NCBI RefSeq assembly: GCF_026153355.1
Contig: NZ_CP110636.1
Coordinates: forward strand, 1,178,001 to 1,242,000
Length of the DNA: 64,000 nucleotides
Source: Streptomyces endophytica
GTDB lineage: Bacteria > Actinomycetota > Actinomycetes > Streptomycetales > Streptomycetaceae
Direction of reading: 5' to 3'
The notes under the pieces were generated by a model. That model was not told the origin of the DNA, ran no database searches, and saw only the letters and a program-made list of their open reading frames with translations. Shown here in pieces: positions 44,053 through 53,280 of the stretch. The stretch's first letter is position 1. Every line of letters starts with the position of its first letter. Made by a program: the position numbers and the translations under genes.

Positions 44053-44719
44053 GCCCGAAGGCGACGGGCAGGGATGGGGGTCCGATGGGACACGATGCGC
44101 CACCGCGCTGGGACAGGCGGATGCAGCAGCGGCTCGCCCGCGGCGAGGCCGCCGCGCTGGGCGAGCTCTACGACCGCTTCGCCTCGCTCGTGCACAGCCT
44201 CGCCTACCGCGTCCTGGAGGACGAGGACGCCGCCGACCGCATCACCCGCGAAGTCTTCGCCGCCATCTGGGAACACCCGGATTCCTACGACCCCAAACAG
44301 GGCCCGCTGCGCTCCTGGATCGCCGGCCTCACCCGCCATCAGGCCGTTCAGCGACTCCGCCAGACCGAGGCCGCCTGTGCCCGCGACGGCGGCACGGACG
44401 CCCCGGCCCAGGCCGAGATGGAGCAGAAGATCCGCGAGGCGTCCACCGCCGCCCGCGCCGACTACATCGTCACCTCCATGCCCGCACCCCTACGGGCCGC
44501 CCTGGAGCTGGCGTACTTCCAGCGCCGGGACTACCGCCAGACCGCCGCCGACCTCGGCGTCACGGAGGACGAGGCCGCCGCCGGCTGCGCCTGGGCCTGC
44601 AGCTGCTGTCCACCGCCCACAACGCCACCGCCCTGCCGCCCACCCGCCGCTCGGCCTACGCGTCCGCCGCTCCCGGCACCGCCGCCCCGCCCGGCCAGGG
44701 CCACGGACGGGCGCTGTGA
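44049..44719 (+). pseudogene. ECF-like RNA polymerase sigma factor (frameshift in region 4)
   Basis: Sigma-70 family factor of about 223 residues if restored. Region 2 is LGELYDRFASLVHSLAYRVL with EDAADRITREVFAAIWEHP; region 4 is AALELAYFQRRDYRQTAADLG then VTEDEAA. The frame breaks at about 44578 (one C missing), after which RRLRLGLQLLSTAHNATAL would continue to the TGA at 44717-44719. As given, the product runs on into an unrelated Pro-rich frame. The GTG at 44049 is coupled to a short leader; ATG 44085 (MGHDAPPRWD) is an alternative. The stop overlaps the next gene, a zinc-finger protein, probably its anti-sigma partner. Confidence 0.82.
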
Positions 44720-46386
44720 ACGGCCCGGACGAGTGGGACGGCCCCGAGCTGCCCAGCGGCCCCGGTGAACGGCCGCGGATACCGGCACCGCGCCCCGCCG
44801 CCGAGGACCGCGGCCCGCTCCCCGACGCCACCCCCGCCCCTCCCCCACCATCCGAGCCCCTCGCACCGCCCGTGCCGCCCACGCCACCCGTCCTGCCCGT
44901 ACCGCTCCGCGACGCGGCCGCCGATGCGTCTGGGGATCCCTCCGGCGATCCATCCGGCGATGCGTCCGGGGGCCCCTCCGGCCATCCGACCGGGGATCCG
45001 TCGGGCGATCCGACCGGGGAATTGGTTGACGGTGCGGGTGATGCAGGCAGCGCAGACGATGCGGGCACTACGGGTAGTGCCCGCAGTGCCGGTGGTGCGC
45101 GTAGTGCCGGTGGTGCGCGCAGTGCGGGTAACACGGGCGATCGCGCGGACACCGAAGCCCCGCCCGCGGAACCACCGCGCGCAGACGCCCCGCGTGAGCA
45201 CTCCTCGCGCACCCCGGAAGCCGAGCCCATGACCGACCAAGCCGCCCCGCCCGCCCCACTCCCGGGCCCGGCGTCCGCCCCACCGCACCGCGTCCTGAAG
45301 TCACTGCTCGGCGCCTGGGCACTGTCGGCCTGCTCCGCCGAGGAGACCGCCGCCGTCGAGGCGCATCTGACCGACTGCGCCTCCTGCGCCGACGAGGCGG
45401 TGCGCCTGCGGGACGCGGTCGGCCTGCTGCACCCCGCCGACAGCCTCGACCTCGACCCGCTGCTGCGCTCCCGGGTGCTGGAGGGCTGTCTGGGCCGCCG
45501 CCCGGCGCGCATCCCGGTGCCCGAGTGGGCGGCACCGTACGACGCGGAGACCGCCAAACTGGACGCCCTGCTGCGCGACATGGGCGAGGCGGAGTGGCGC
45601 GCACCGGTGCGGCTCCGCTGGTTCGAGGGCGAACGCCCGGTCCAGCGGGAGACCACGGTCGCCGGGGTCATAGGGCATCTGATGGCGGTGGACGGCCTGG
45701 TGGCAACCGCGCTCGGGCTCCCCGACCCGCTCGGCACGGCAGCCCCGCCGGGCACCCCGGACCCACTGATCCGCACGGAGACGCTGTGGCGCGGCTGCAG
45801 CGGGACGGCGAGCCCGCTCGCCACCCATGAGCCGTGGCGCGAGCAGAGCTACGCGCTGATGAGACAGGTGTCGTTCGCCGGCGGCAAGGTCGCCGAACTC
45901 GCCGTCCCCTACGGCGACTTCCGGCTCGCGCTGCGCGACGCCTTCCTGGACCGCGCCTTCGAGTGCTGGGTGCACGCCGGCGACATCGCGGACGCGGTGG
46001 ACTATCCGTACGAGGCCCCGGCCGCCGCGCACCTGAACCGCATGGTCGACCTCGCCGCCCGGCTGCTGCCCAGCGCGCTGGCCGACCGCCGCCGGGCGGG
46101 ACTGGCGTCACCGCCGCAGCGGCTGGTCGAGGCCGGCGCCCCGGGCCGTACGCTCCATCTGGAGGTCGAGGGCAACGGCGGCGGCCACTGGTACATAGCG
46201 CTGGACTCACCGGCCGCGCTGGGCACGCCCGACCACACCGTCGCCCATATCGCCCTGGACAGCTCCGAGTTCTGCCAGCTGGCGGCCGGCCACATCTCCC
46301 CCGAGGACGCCGCCGCGGGCCAGCACGGCGAACGCGACGCCATCCGCGAGGTCCTCTTCGCCACGGCGTCCCTGTCCCGCCTCTGA
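44716..46386 (+). CDS. Zinc-finger (anti-sigma-like) / MDMPI domain fusion protein
   Basis: A 556-residue protein coupled to the sigma gene. Residues 1-205 are low complexity, with DPSGDPSGDASG and ARSAGGARSAGG repeats. A putative zf-HC2 anti-sigma motif follows (about 212-240): LSACSAEETAAVEAHLTDCASC, shown here by its key residues Cys, His-Leu-x-x-Cys-x-x-Cys. The rest is a mycothiol-dependent maleylpyruvate isomerase-type domain (MDMPI_N): VRLRWFEGERPVQRE, GHLMAVDGLVATAL and FECWVHAGDIADAVDYPY. There is no membrane helix, so a soluble, perhaps redox- or thiol-responsive, anti-sigma factor is a fair guess. The frame is intact. The GTG at 44716 overlaps the sigma stop. Confidence 0.82.
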   Translation: MNGPDEWDGPELPSGPGERPRIPAPRPAAEDRGPLPDATPAPPPPSEPLAPPVPPTPPVLPVPLRDAAADASGDPSGDPSGDASGGPSGHPTGDPSGDPTGELVDGAGDAGSADDAGTTGSARSAGGARSAGGARSAGNTGDRADTEAPPAEPPRADAPREHSSRTPEAEPMTDQAAPPAPLPGPASAPPHRVLKSLLGAWALSACSAEETAAVEAHLTDCASCADEAVRLRDAVGLLHPADSLDLDPLLRSRVLEGCLGRRPARIPVPEWAAPYDAETAKLDALLRDMGEAEWRAPVRLRWFEGERPVQRETTVAGVIGHLMAVDGLVATALGLPDPLGTAAPPGTPDPLIRTETLWRGCSGTASPLATHEPWREQSYALMRQVSFAGGKVAELAVPYGDFRLALRDAFLDRAFECWVHAGDIADAVDYPYEAPAAAHLNRMVDLAARLLPSALADRRRAGLASPPQRLVEAGAPGRTLHLEVEGNGGGHWYIALDSPAALGTPDHTVAHIALDSSEFCQLAAGHISPEDAAAGQHGERDAIREVLFATASLSRL

Positions 46387-46462
46387 ACCACGGCCGGGAG
46401 GAAGAAGTCCCCAGTGGCGCAGGGGCAGGCGCAGTCGCGGGCGCGCGCCGAAGGGCACGCGA

Positions 46463-46498
46463 CTGCGCGTACGCCGACGCCTGCGCGTACGCCGACGC
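46463..46498. repeat. 18-bp tandem repeat near the IS insertion
   Basis: CTGCGCGTACGCCGACGC occurs twice head to tail (46463 and 46481), with degenerate CTGCGCGTGCGCC copies after it. It lies in the gap 46387-46636 between the MDMPI gene and the IS element. Confidence 0.75.
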
Positions 46499-46636
46499 CT
46501 ACGCCAAGGACTGCGCGTGCGCCAAGGCCACGCGTGCGCCGGTGCGGCCGAGCTCCGGGAATACCGCCCCGCCCCACCACGTTGTGGCCCCAGCAGGGGG
46601 CCCGTCGATCCCCTACGGGATCTGTTCGCCCCTCCC

Positions 46637-47916
46637 CTAGTACTGCAACCGCATGTGGGGTGTGTGGCCGCGGTGTTGGTAGTGGCTGTGGCGGGCTCGG
46701 GCTTGGCTGTGTCTGCGGAAGTGTGACCAGTGCAGACGGTGTTCGTTGGTGTGACAGTGGGGTGTGCGGGCGAGGTGCCCGATCAGGCGGCGGATTTCGG
46801 GGACGCTGAGGGGTACGAGGTCGTGTTCGTCGCATCCGCTGCCCCTTTTGCGGCTTGTGTTGCGCGGACGGCGGTCAGGTAGGCCAGGGCCGCCATGGCC
46901 AGGGTGATGTGCCGGTACCAGGCCCGGTAGTGCCGCACCTGGTAGTGATCCAGGCCGCACTCGCCCTTGGCGCTCTGGAAGCACTCCTCCACCGCCCACC
47001 GCGCTCCAGCCACCTTGACCAGGTCTTTCAGACGCGTAGAGACCGGTCCGAAGCAGACGTAGTAGGCGATGTCGGCAGGGTTGCTGATGTTGCGGCGGGC
47101 CAGCACCCAGTGCCCGAACCCGTTCTCCTGTCGCGGCCTGAGGGCGGCGCGGGCCCAGTGATAGATCCTCTGGCCGTGGGCGCCGGCTCCCGCCGAGAGC
47201 GGTTTCCATGCCTGCTTCGGGCGGGTGGCGATCAGCTCGTCGACCCGGTACTGCCAGCCGTCGAGACCGGTCACCGTGTCGTTGACCTTGGTGGCCACCA
47301 CATAAGCCACCTTGCGTTCTTCCAGCCAGGACCGAAAATGGCGGACTTGTCCGTAGGCCTCGTCGGTGGTGACCCAGGCGAAGGGCACGGCCGCGTCCAG
47401 GGCGCGTTGCAGCATCCACTTCAGATGCTCGATCTTGGTGGCGAAGGGCACCTCGTCGCCGATCTTGGCCGCCCGGCACCGGGCGCGGTCGTCCGTCCAG
47501 GAGGCGGGCAGATACAGCTCGCGGTCGATCAACGCCCGCCCCCGGGTGGAGGCATAGGCCAAGAACGTGCCGACCTGGCAGTTCTCCCTGCGTCCGGCGG
47601 TGCCGGAGTACTGCCGCTGGACCCCGGCAGACTTGGTGCCCTTCTTCACAAAGCCGGTGTCGTCGCCGATGAGGATCCCGTCCTTGGTCCCGATGGTTTC
47701 CACGACGAAGTCGCGGACATCGTCACGGACGGCGTTCTCGTCCCAGTCCGAATGGTTCAGCAGCCGCTGGACGCCGTCCGGGCGGAGCTGGCCGACCTGC
47801 TCGGCCAGCGTCCAGCCGTTCTTCCTCTCCAAAGGGGCCAGGAGGCCCCGCAGGTAGTCCAAGGCCCGGTCTCGTGGCTCTGACCTGCCGAAACGATGCC
47901 CGATGCGGGCATGCAA
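46637..47916 (-). pseudogene. IS701-family transposase (C-terminal frameshift)
   Basis: DDE transposase of about 426 residues if restored. Acidic residues are in LIGDDTGFVKKG (first Asp), FAWVTTDEAYGQ (second) and RWAVEECFQSAKGECGLDHYQVR (final Glu, split here as RWAVEECFQ). As given, the frame ends early at 46783 (SYPSASPKSAA). One missing base in the run CCCCTTTT (46842-46849) separates it from the proper C-terminus DEHDLVPLSVPEIRRLI ... HYQHRGHTPHMRLQY. The restored frame reads through the terminal repeat; the last Tyr and the stop codon are completed by the CTAG duplication. The start MHARIGHRFG at 47916 is an assumption. Confidence 0.9.
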
Positions 47917-48027
47917 ATCCGCTATTCCCTCGGACCACGACTCGATCTGCTCAACCGTCAGCGACTTCTCACACAGTCACACCAACGAGCCCCAGCCCAC
48001 ACGGTCACACCACATGCGGTTGCAGTA
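46641..48027 (-). mobile_element. IS701-family insertion sequence
   Basis: 1387-bp element. Terminal inverted repeats TACTGCAACCGCATGTGG (46641-46658) and its complement (48010-48027) match over all 18 bp. Both ends abut CTAG (46637-46640 and 48028-48031), a 4-bp target duplication of the YTAR type known for IS701. It holds one transposase gene and inserted in intergenic DNA between the MDMPI and purU genes, so no host gene is visibly broken. Confidence 0.93.
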
Positions 48028-48068
48028 CTAGGTGGCAACGACGGCCCCGCTCAGGCGAAGACGACCGC

Positions 48069-48152
48069 TAAGCGAACCCCGCCGTCACGCGCCCCCCGGC
48101 CACGCGAACCCCACCGTTACGCGAAGACCACCGTCTACGCGAAGACCACCGT
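48069..48152. repeat. Tandem copies of the purU 3' end
   Basis: ACGCGAAGACCACCGTCT (48119) and ACGCGAAGACCACCGTCC (48137) are 18 bp apart. More diverged copies start near 48102, 48087 and 48069. The copy at 48137 lies in purU (last codons VVFA), and its stop is at 48135-48137. Confidence 0.72.
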
Positions 48153-49043
48153 CCGGCTGCCGTTCAGCAGCACCCGGCGTTCGCTGTGCCACTTCACGGC
48201 GCGGGCGAGGGCCTGGCACTCGACGTCCCGGCCGATCGCCACGAGCTGGTCCGGGGTGACCTCGTGGCCGACCCGCTCGACCTCCTGCTCGATGATCGGG
48301 CCCTCGTCGAGGTCGGCGGTCACGTAGTGCGCGGTGGCACCGATGAGCTTCACGCCACGGGCGTGCGCCTGGTGGTACGGCTTGGCGCCCTTGAAGCTCG
48401 GGAGGAAGGAGTGGTGGATGTTGATGATCCGGCCGGACAGCGCCTTGCACAGGTCGTCGGAGAGCACCTGCATGTAGCGGGCGAGCACCACCAGTTCGAC
48501 GCCCTCCGCCCGCACCAGTTCCAGCAGCTTCGCCTCGGCCTGCGCCTTGGTGTCGCGAGTGACCGGAATGTGATGGAACGGGATGTCGTACGAGCCGACC
48601 AGCTCCGCGAAGTCCGTGTGGTTGGAGACCACGGCCGCGATCTCGACCGGCAGCGCGCCGATCCGGGAGCGGAAGAGCAGGTCGTTGAGGCAGTGCCCGA
48701 ACTTGGACACCATCAGGATGACCCGCATCTTCTCGTCGGCCCGGTGGATCTGCCAGTCCATGCCGAAGGAGTCGCCCACCGCCGCGAAGCTCGCCCGCAG
48801 CTTGTCCACGCTCACCGACGCGTCCGCGCTGAAGTGGACGCGCATGAAGAACAGCCCGGTGTCGTGGTCGCCGAACTGCTGGCTGTCCTCGATGTTGCAG
48901 CCGGTGATGAAGAGGTAACTGGACACCGCGTGCACGATCCCCTGCTTGTCCGGGCAGGACAGGGTGAGCACGTACTGATCGTTCCGATCGTTTTGATCGT
49001 TCCGACCGTTTCGACCGGGCTGGGTGGGCTGCGACTCGCTCAT
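48135..49043 (-). CDS. purU: Formyltetrahydrofolate deformylase
   Basis: A 302-residue PurU that hydrolyses 10-formyl-THF to THF and formate, supplying formate to PurT or balancing one-carbon pools. The N-terminal ACT domain begins YVLTLSCPDKQGIVHAVSSYL. The formyltransferase-like domain has the catalytic Asn-His-Asp set in NIHHSFLPSFKGAKPYHQA and VTADLDEGPIIEQEV. Residues 8-22 are an unusual NGRNDQNDRND repeat, coded by less G+C-rich DNA, which is not part of the family core. The ATG at 49043 is favoured (GAGG just upstream); 49061 is possible. The 3' end is duplicated downstream. Confidence 0.95.
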   Translation of the reverse strand: MSESQPTQPGRNGRNDQNDRNDQYVLTLSCPDKQGIVHAVSSYLFITGCNIEDSQQFGDHDTGLFFMRVHFSADASVSVDKLRASFAAVGDSFGMDWQIHRADEKMRVILMVSKFGHCLNDLLFRSRIGALPVEIAAVVSNHTDFAELVGSYDIPFHHIPVTRDTKAQAEAKLLELVRAEGVELVVLARYMQVLSDDLCKALSGRIINIHHSFLPSFKGAKPYHQAHARGVKLIGATAHYVTADLDEGPIIEQEVERVGHEVTPDQLVAIGRDVECQALARAVKWHSERRVLLNGSRTVVFA

Positions 49044-49075
49044 GACCTCATAGGGTCGCACACCTGCGGAGCAGG

Positions 49076-49534
49076 TCAGACCGGGGCGTCCGCGCCGCCC
49101 GTCATGATGGCCAGCACCTCCAGCGAGCGCGGCGGCGCATCGGGGTCCTCACCGTCCGCCGTCGCCATGTGCACATGGGCCGCACGGGCCGCCTGCACGG
49201 CCTCCGCCCAGCCCTCGTGCGCCATGTAGGCGGCGACCGGGGCGTCCGCGCCGACCTGGTGCATGATCCGCAGCACCCTCAGGACGGCGACGTCGACCAG
49301 CTGGGCCTCCTGGGCGTCCCGGAAGATCGTGCCGACGTATTTGTCGGCGGACCAGTTGTCGAGCCAGGTGTCCTCGACGAGCCGGTAGACGGCGTCGGTG
49401 ACGTCCCCGTATCCCGGCCGGCCGGCCAGCCAGGTCTCCTGGTGGAACGCGGGGTCGGAGAGCATGTGCAGCGCGGAGCGCACATTGCAGCGCCAGCGCC
49501 ACCACGGCATGTCGTTGAGTGGCATGCCGCCCAT
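49076..49534 (-). CDS. SCO4470-family conserved protein
   Basis: About 152 residues beginning MGGMPLNDMPWWRWRCNVRSAL. The WWRWRCNVRSALHMLSDPAFH block and the repeated Asp/Val-rich helices (GYGDVTDAVYRLVEDTWLD) mark a small, soluble family that is widespread in Streptomyces. No catalytic motif is seen; the helices could form a protein-interaction fold. The start is uncertain: ATGs at 49534 and 49525 are both possible and neither has a clear ribosome site. It lies 32 bp upstream of purU on the same strand and may share its transcript. Confidence 0.75.
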   Translation of the reverse strand: MGGMPLNDMPWWRWRCNVRSALHMLSDPAFHQETWLAGRPGYGDVTDAVYRLVEDTWLDNWSADKYVGTIFRDAQEAQLVDVAVLRVLRIMHQVGADAPVAAYMAHEGWAEAVQAARAAHVHMATADGEDPDAPPRSLEVLAIMTGGADAPV

Positions 49535-49705
49535 GGTGGTCGAGCGACGGCCGCGACGGGAAGACTTCTCCGAACCTTGCACAGCATTCGATCGTACGTT
49601 CCGCGCGAACGATCTCACACAGCCCCCCGGAGTTCACCGCTACGTCACCATCCGTTGCCCTTTCGTCACTCGGGCGTTCCGGGCAGGACGGAAGGCTGCG
49701 GTGCC

Positions 49706-51061
49706 ATGACCGGACGGCGACGCTCCTCCCCCCGCCCCTTGTTGCCCCACGCTCCCGCGGTCACGATCGCCGCGGCGGTGACATGTACGGCGGCCCTCGC
49801 GTCGCTGCTCTCCGGTTGCGGCTCCCTCCCCGGAGTGGGGAATTCCGGGGAACGGGAGCCGGTCACGGTCATGACCTGGGCACCGGAGGACACCCGAGCG
49901 ACCAATATGCCGGGAATGCCGGCCATGGCCCAGGCGTACGCCCGCTCGGTCAACGCGCACGGGGGCATCCGGGGACACCGGCTACGGGTACTGACCTGCA
50001 ACGAGCGCAACGACTCGGTGGCCGCCGCACAGTGCGCCCAACGGGCGGTGGACGAGGGCGCGGTCGCCGTCGTCGGTTCCTACAGCCAGTACGGCCGCTC
50101 GTTCATGTCCCCCCTGGAGGTCAAGGGCGTCCCGTTCATCGGGGGCTACGGCGCCTCCGACGAGGAGTTCCAGAGCCCGCTGTCGTACCCCGTGAACGGC
50201 GGCCAGGCGTCCCTGCTCGCCGGCAACGGCCGCCAGCTGGCTGCCGACTGCAAGCGCGTCGCACTGGTCCGCCCGGACACCATCCAGGGCGACCAGATGC
50301 CGTCCCTGCTCAACTCCGGCCTGCAGAGCGGCAGCCGGCACCCCGCCAAGGACATCAAGGCACCCGAGGACGGCACCGACTACACGCCCCAGGTGACCCA
50401 CGCCCTGGACGAAGTGGGCGCGGATCCGGCCGTCTACGGGAGGGCCAAGGCCGGCGGCAGGGCCCCCGGCGCGTGCGTGGCCGCCTCGCTCGGCGACCAC
50501 ACGGACGCGTTCTTCGACGCCTTCCGACGGCTCCAGGAGGACAGCCCCAAGGTGCGGGTCGCGTCCGTCCTCGGCAGCGTCGGCCAGTCCCTGGTGAACC
50601 GCTCCGGCGGCACGTCGGGCCCTCTGGAGGGCGCGGACATCACCGGCTGGTACCCGGTGGCCGACGACCCCCGTTGGCGGCCGATGCGGAAGGTCATCAA
50701 CGATTACGCCTTCGACGACAACCGCATCGATCCGGCCGACCAGGGGGTGCAGACCACCTGGATCGCCTATACGGTGCTGCGCTCACTGATCGAGCAGCTC
50801 GACGACGCGGGCGTGACCGACATCACCTCGCACGCCCTGCAGGCCACCCTCGACCGGGGCGAGCGCGCCATCGACACCGGGGGCCTGACCCCGAAGCTGC
50901 GCTGGCGCGACGACGACATGCTCGCCGTCCAGGACTTCCCGCGCATCGTGAACGGCATGGTGACCTACCAGGTGGTGCGGAACGGCGAACTGGTCTCCGC
51001 CCAGCGCGGGTTCGTGAACGTCACCAGGACCCTGGAAGGCCGGCGCACGGACGACTACTGA
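49706..51061 (+). CDS. Branched-chain amino-acid-type ABC solute-binding lipoprotein
   Basis: A 451-residue periplasmic-binding-protein-like (type I, Leu/Ile/Val-type) lipoprotein. The lipobox LLSGC puts the acylated Cys at residue 38. The mature part starts with a short Gly/Ser linker; AQAYARSVNAHGGIRGHRLRV and AVVGSYSQYGRSFMSP are typical of the fold. No permease or ATPase gene is adjacent, so it may be an orphan receptor rather than a transporter subunit. GGAAGG lies 10 nt before the ATG. Transcription is divergent from the SCO4470-like gene. Confidence 0.87.
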   Translation: MTGRRRSSPRPLLPHAPAVTIAAAVTCTAALASLLSGCGSLPGVGNSGEREPVTVMTWAPEDTRATNMPGMPAMAQAYARSVNAHGGIRGHRLRVLTCNERNDSVAAAQCAQRAVDEGAVAVVGSYSQYGRSFMSPLEVKGVPFIGGYGASDEEFQSPLSYPVNGGQASLLAGNGRQLAADCKRVALVRPDTIQGDQMPSLLNSGLQSGSRHPAKDIKAPEDGTDYTPQVTHALDEVGADPAVYGRAKAGGRAPGACVAASLGDHTDAFFDAFRRLQEDSPKVRVASVLGSVGQSLVNRSGGTSGPLEGADITGWYPVADDPRWRPMRKVINDYAFDDNRIDPADQGVQTTWIAYTVLRSLIEQLDDAGVTDITSHALQATLDRGERAIDTGGLTPKLRWRDDDMLAVQDFPRIVNGMVTYQVVRNGELVSAQRGFVNVTRTLEGRRTDDY

Positions 51062-51105
51062 GCCCGCGCGGCTCCTCAGGGTCCCGCCCCGAACCGGCCG
51101 CCGCC

Positions 51106-52997
51106 TCAGAGCTGTTCCGGGCGGCGTTCCGTCAGGCCGTACTTCTGGGCGAGCGGGTTCCACAGCTGCGCCGCCTGCCGCTTGGCCTGGGTCGCCTGGC
51201 TGCTGGCCGTGTTGCCCTGTACGGCCTGCTTGGTGCCGCGGGCGTGCCCCTTGTGGCAGCCCTTCTTGCCGCCCAGCTGGCCGGCCCAGGCCGCGTAGTG
51301 GTTGTCCGCGGCGGCCGAGGACTGCCACGCCTTGGTCAGCGCCGCGGTCAGCCGGTCGTGGTCCGGGATCTTGTCGACCGGCAGCTGCTGCAGCCGCTTG
51401 ACCAGGTCGTTGCGCTGCCCGGCCGCGGCCCGCAGGTCCTTCGCCGCGTTGCCGAGGTTGTTGCACGACTTGATGTTGTTGACCGCACCGATCACGGAGG
51501 CCCGGCTGTTGTTGCTGTCGCCCAGCAGGGCGTCCAGGCCCTTCGCCTGCGCCTCGGCGGGGTCCGTGGTGGCCTTCGGCGCCTCCGACTCCTTGGCGGC
51601 CTTGGTGCTGCCGCCGCCTCCGGAGCCCTGCTTCTGCGTCGTGTCGTCGCTGCCGCCGCTCAGCGCCCAGCCGACGCCGAGGCCGGCGCCCGCGAGCGCC
51701 ACGATGACGATGCCGACGATCGCCATCGGGGCCAGCCGCCGGCGCTTGCCGCCGTCGTCCTCGTCGTACGGGTCGTACGGGCCCTGCGGGTCGTGGCCGC
51801 CGGGCGGGAACTGCTGGCCGTACCCCTGGCCGCCCTGGCCGCCGTACGGGGGCCGGCCCGGGTCCTCGAAGCGGGGCAGCTGCGCGGTGGCGTCCGGCGC
51901 ACCGGCCGGGGCCGCCGCCGGCCCGTCACGGAACAGGCCGTCGAACTCGGCGGGGGTGGGGCGGTCGCCGGGTGCGCCCGGGCGGACGCCGAACGGTGCG
52001 CCCGGAGCCGGGGTGGGCGCACCGGCGCCCACCGGGGTAATGAGCTGGGTGGCCTCGGCGTCGCCTCCGCCGCCGGCGCCGGGCATCGGCTGGGCCTGGC
52101 CGTGCGGCCCGCTCTGCCCCGGCTTCACGGCCCGGAGCATCGTCGTGGACTCGTCGGGGGTCTCCGGGCGGGAGGACGCCTCGGGGGGCAGCGGGGCGGC
52201 GCCACCGGGGCCGCCGGAGCGGGCGTCGAACGGCGGGATCACCGTGGTGGCCTCGGCGTCGCCCGTGGCGGGCGGCAGCGGCGCACCGGCCTGCCGGGTG
52301 GCGCGCACCAGCTCGCCGGAGGACGCGGGGTGCTGCCCGGGCTGGGGCTGCGGCGGAAACTGCTGCGGGGGCTGCTGCTGCCCGTAAGGCTGCTGGTCGT
52401 ACGGCTGCGCAGCGGGCTGCTGGTCGTACGGCTGCGGGACGTGCTGCTGGTCGTACGGCTGGGGAGCGGGCTGCTGGCCGGGCGTCTGCTGCGGAGGCAG
52501 CTGCGGGGCGGCCGCCTGCTGCGGCGTCGACGGCGGCATGGGCGGCACCGGGGGCTGCCCCTGGGGCGGCGGCGAAAAGCCCTGTCCACCGGGCTGCTGG
52601 GGCGGCAGCTGAGCCTGCGCGCCCGGAACCGGTGCCCCCGCATCCTGCGCCGGCGGATATCCGTAGCCCTGCGACGGCGCCTGGCCGTAGTTCTGCTGGG
52701 GTCCCTGGCTGTAGTTCTGCTGGGGCCCCTGGCCGTAGTGCTGGCCCGGTCCCGGCTCCTGCCCGTAGTTCTGACCCTGCGCGGGCGCCTGCCCGTACGG
52801 CTGCGCGGCGGGAGTGTTCTGCGGGGCGGGCGCGGCCTGCTGGCCGGGCCCCCAGGGCTGGCCCAGGGTTGCCCCGCCGACGGAGCGGCCTGCTGGTCGG
52901 GGATGTACGGCTCACCGTTAGCGGGCAGCACAATGCCCTCTCGCGCGGGACCGGCCGCAGAATTCTGCGGGTCGTGACCCTGTCCGCTCTGCGTCAC
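51106..52997 (-). pseudogene. Pro/Gln/Tyr-rich membrane protein (frameshift in N-terminus)
   Basis: About 630 residues if restored. The N-terminal 330 residues are Pro/Gln/Gly/Tyr-rich (NYGQGPQQ, QPYDQQ repeats), with two short acidic blocks (GDAEATTVIPPFDA, GDAEATQLITPVGA) that are near repeats of each other. One membrane helix (MAIVGIVIVALAGAGLGVGW) precedes an extracellular domain of about 200 residues with four or more Cys. The GTG at 52997 has AGGAG upstream. The frame breaks at the C run 52849-52853; one added base joins QPWASPGG to PGQQAAPAPQNTP. The Thr in the acidic repeats could be kinase targets. Function unknown. Confidence 0.75.
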
Positions 52998-53280
52998 CGT
53001 GACTCCTACCAACGTGCAGACCTATGGAATCGTCGGCTGCACGCTACCGGGTCGCAGCAACGTTCGACCACGTCCCCTGGTCACCACCCCTTCCGCCCCG
53101 CCCGGCACCGGACGGGAACGGGGCGCGCACCGGGCGGGCCGTGATCGACGGCCCACCCGATGCCCCACGACGAACCGGGCGACACCTACGGCGAGGAACC
53201 TGGCGACATACCCGACTCCGTACGACATGGCAGTCGCCATAGAAGTCGCCGCGCCGTACTGGACGCGCTCCGTGCGTGGA

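Noticed and set aside
46414..46809. Open frame between the MDMPI gene and the IS element, possibly an interrupted gene
   Set aside because: It is built of 18-bp repeats and runs into the IS terminal repeat. Removing the IS does not restore a recognisable gene.
49519..52977. 1152-codon plus-strand frame
   Set aside because: Arg/Gly/Leu-rich shadow of the solute-binding and Pro/Gln-rich genes; no ribosome site or domain.
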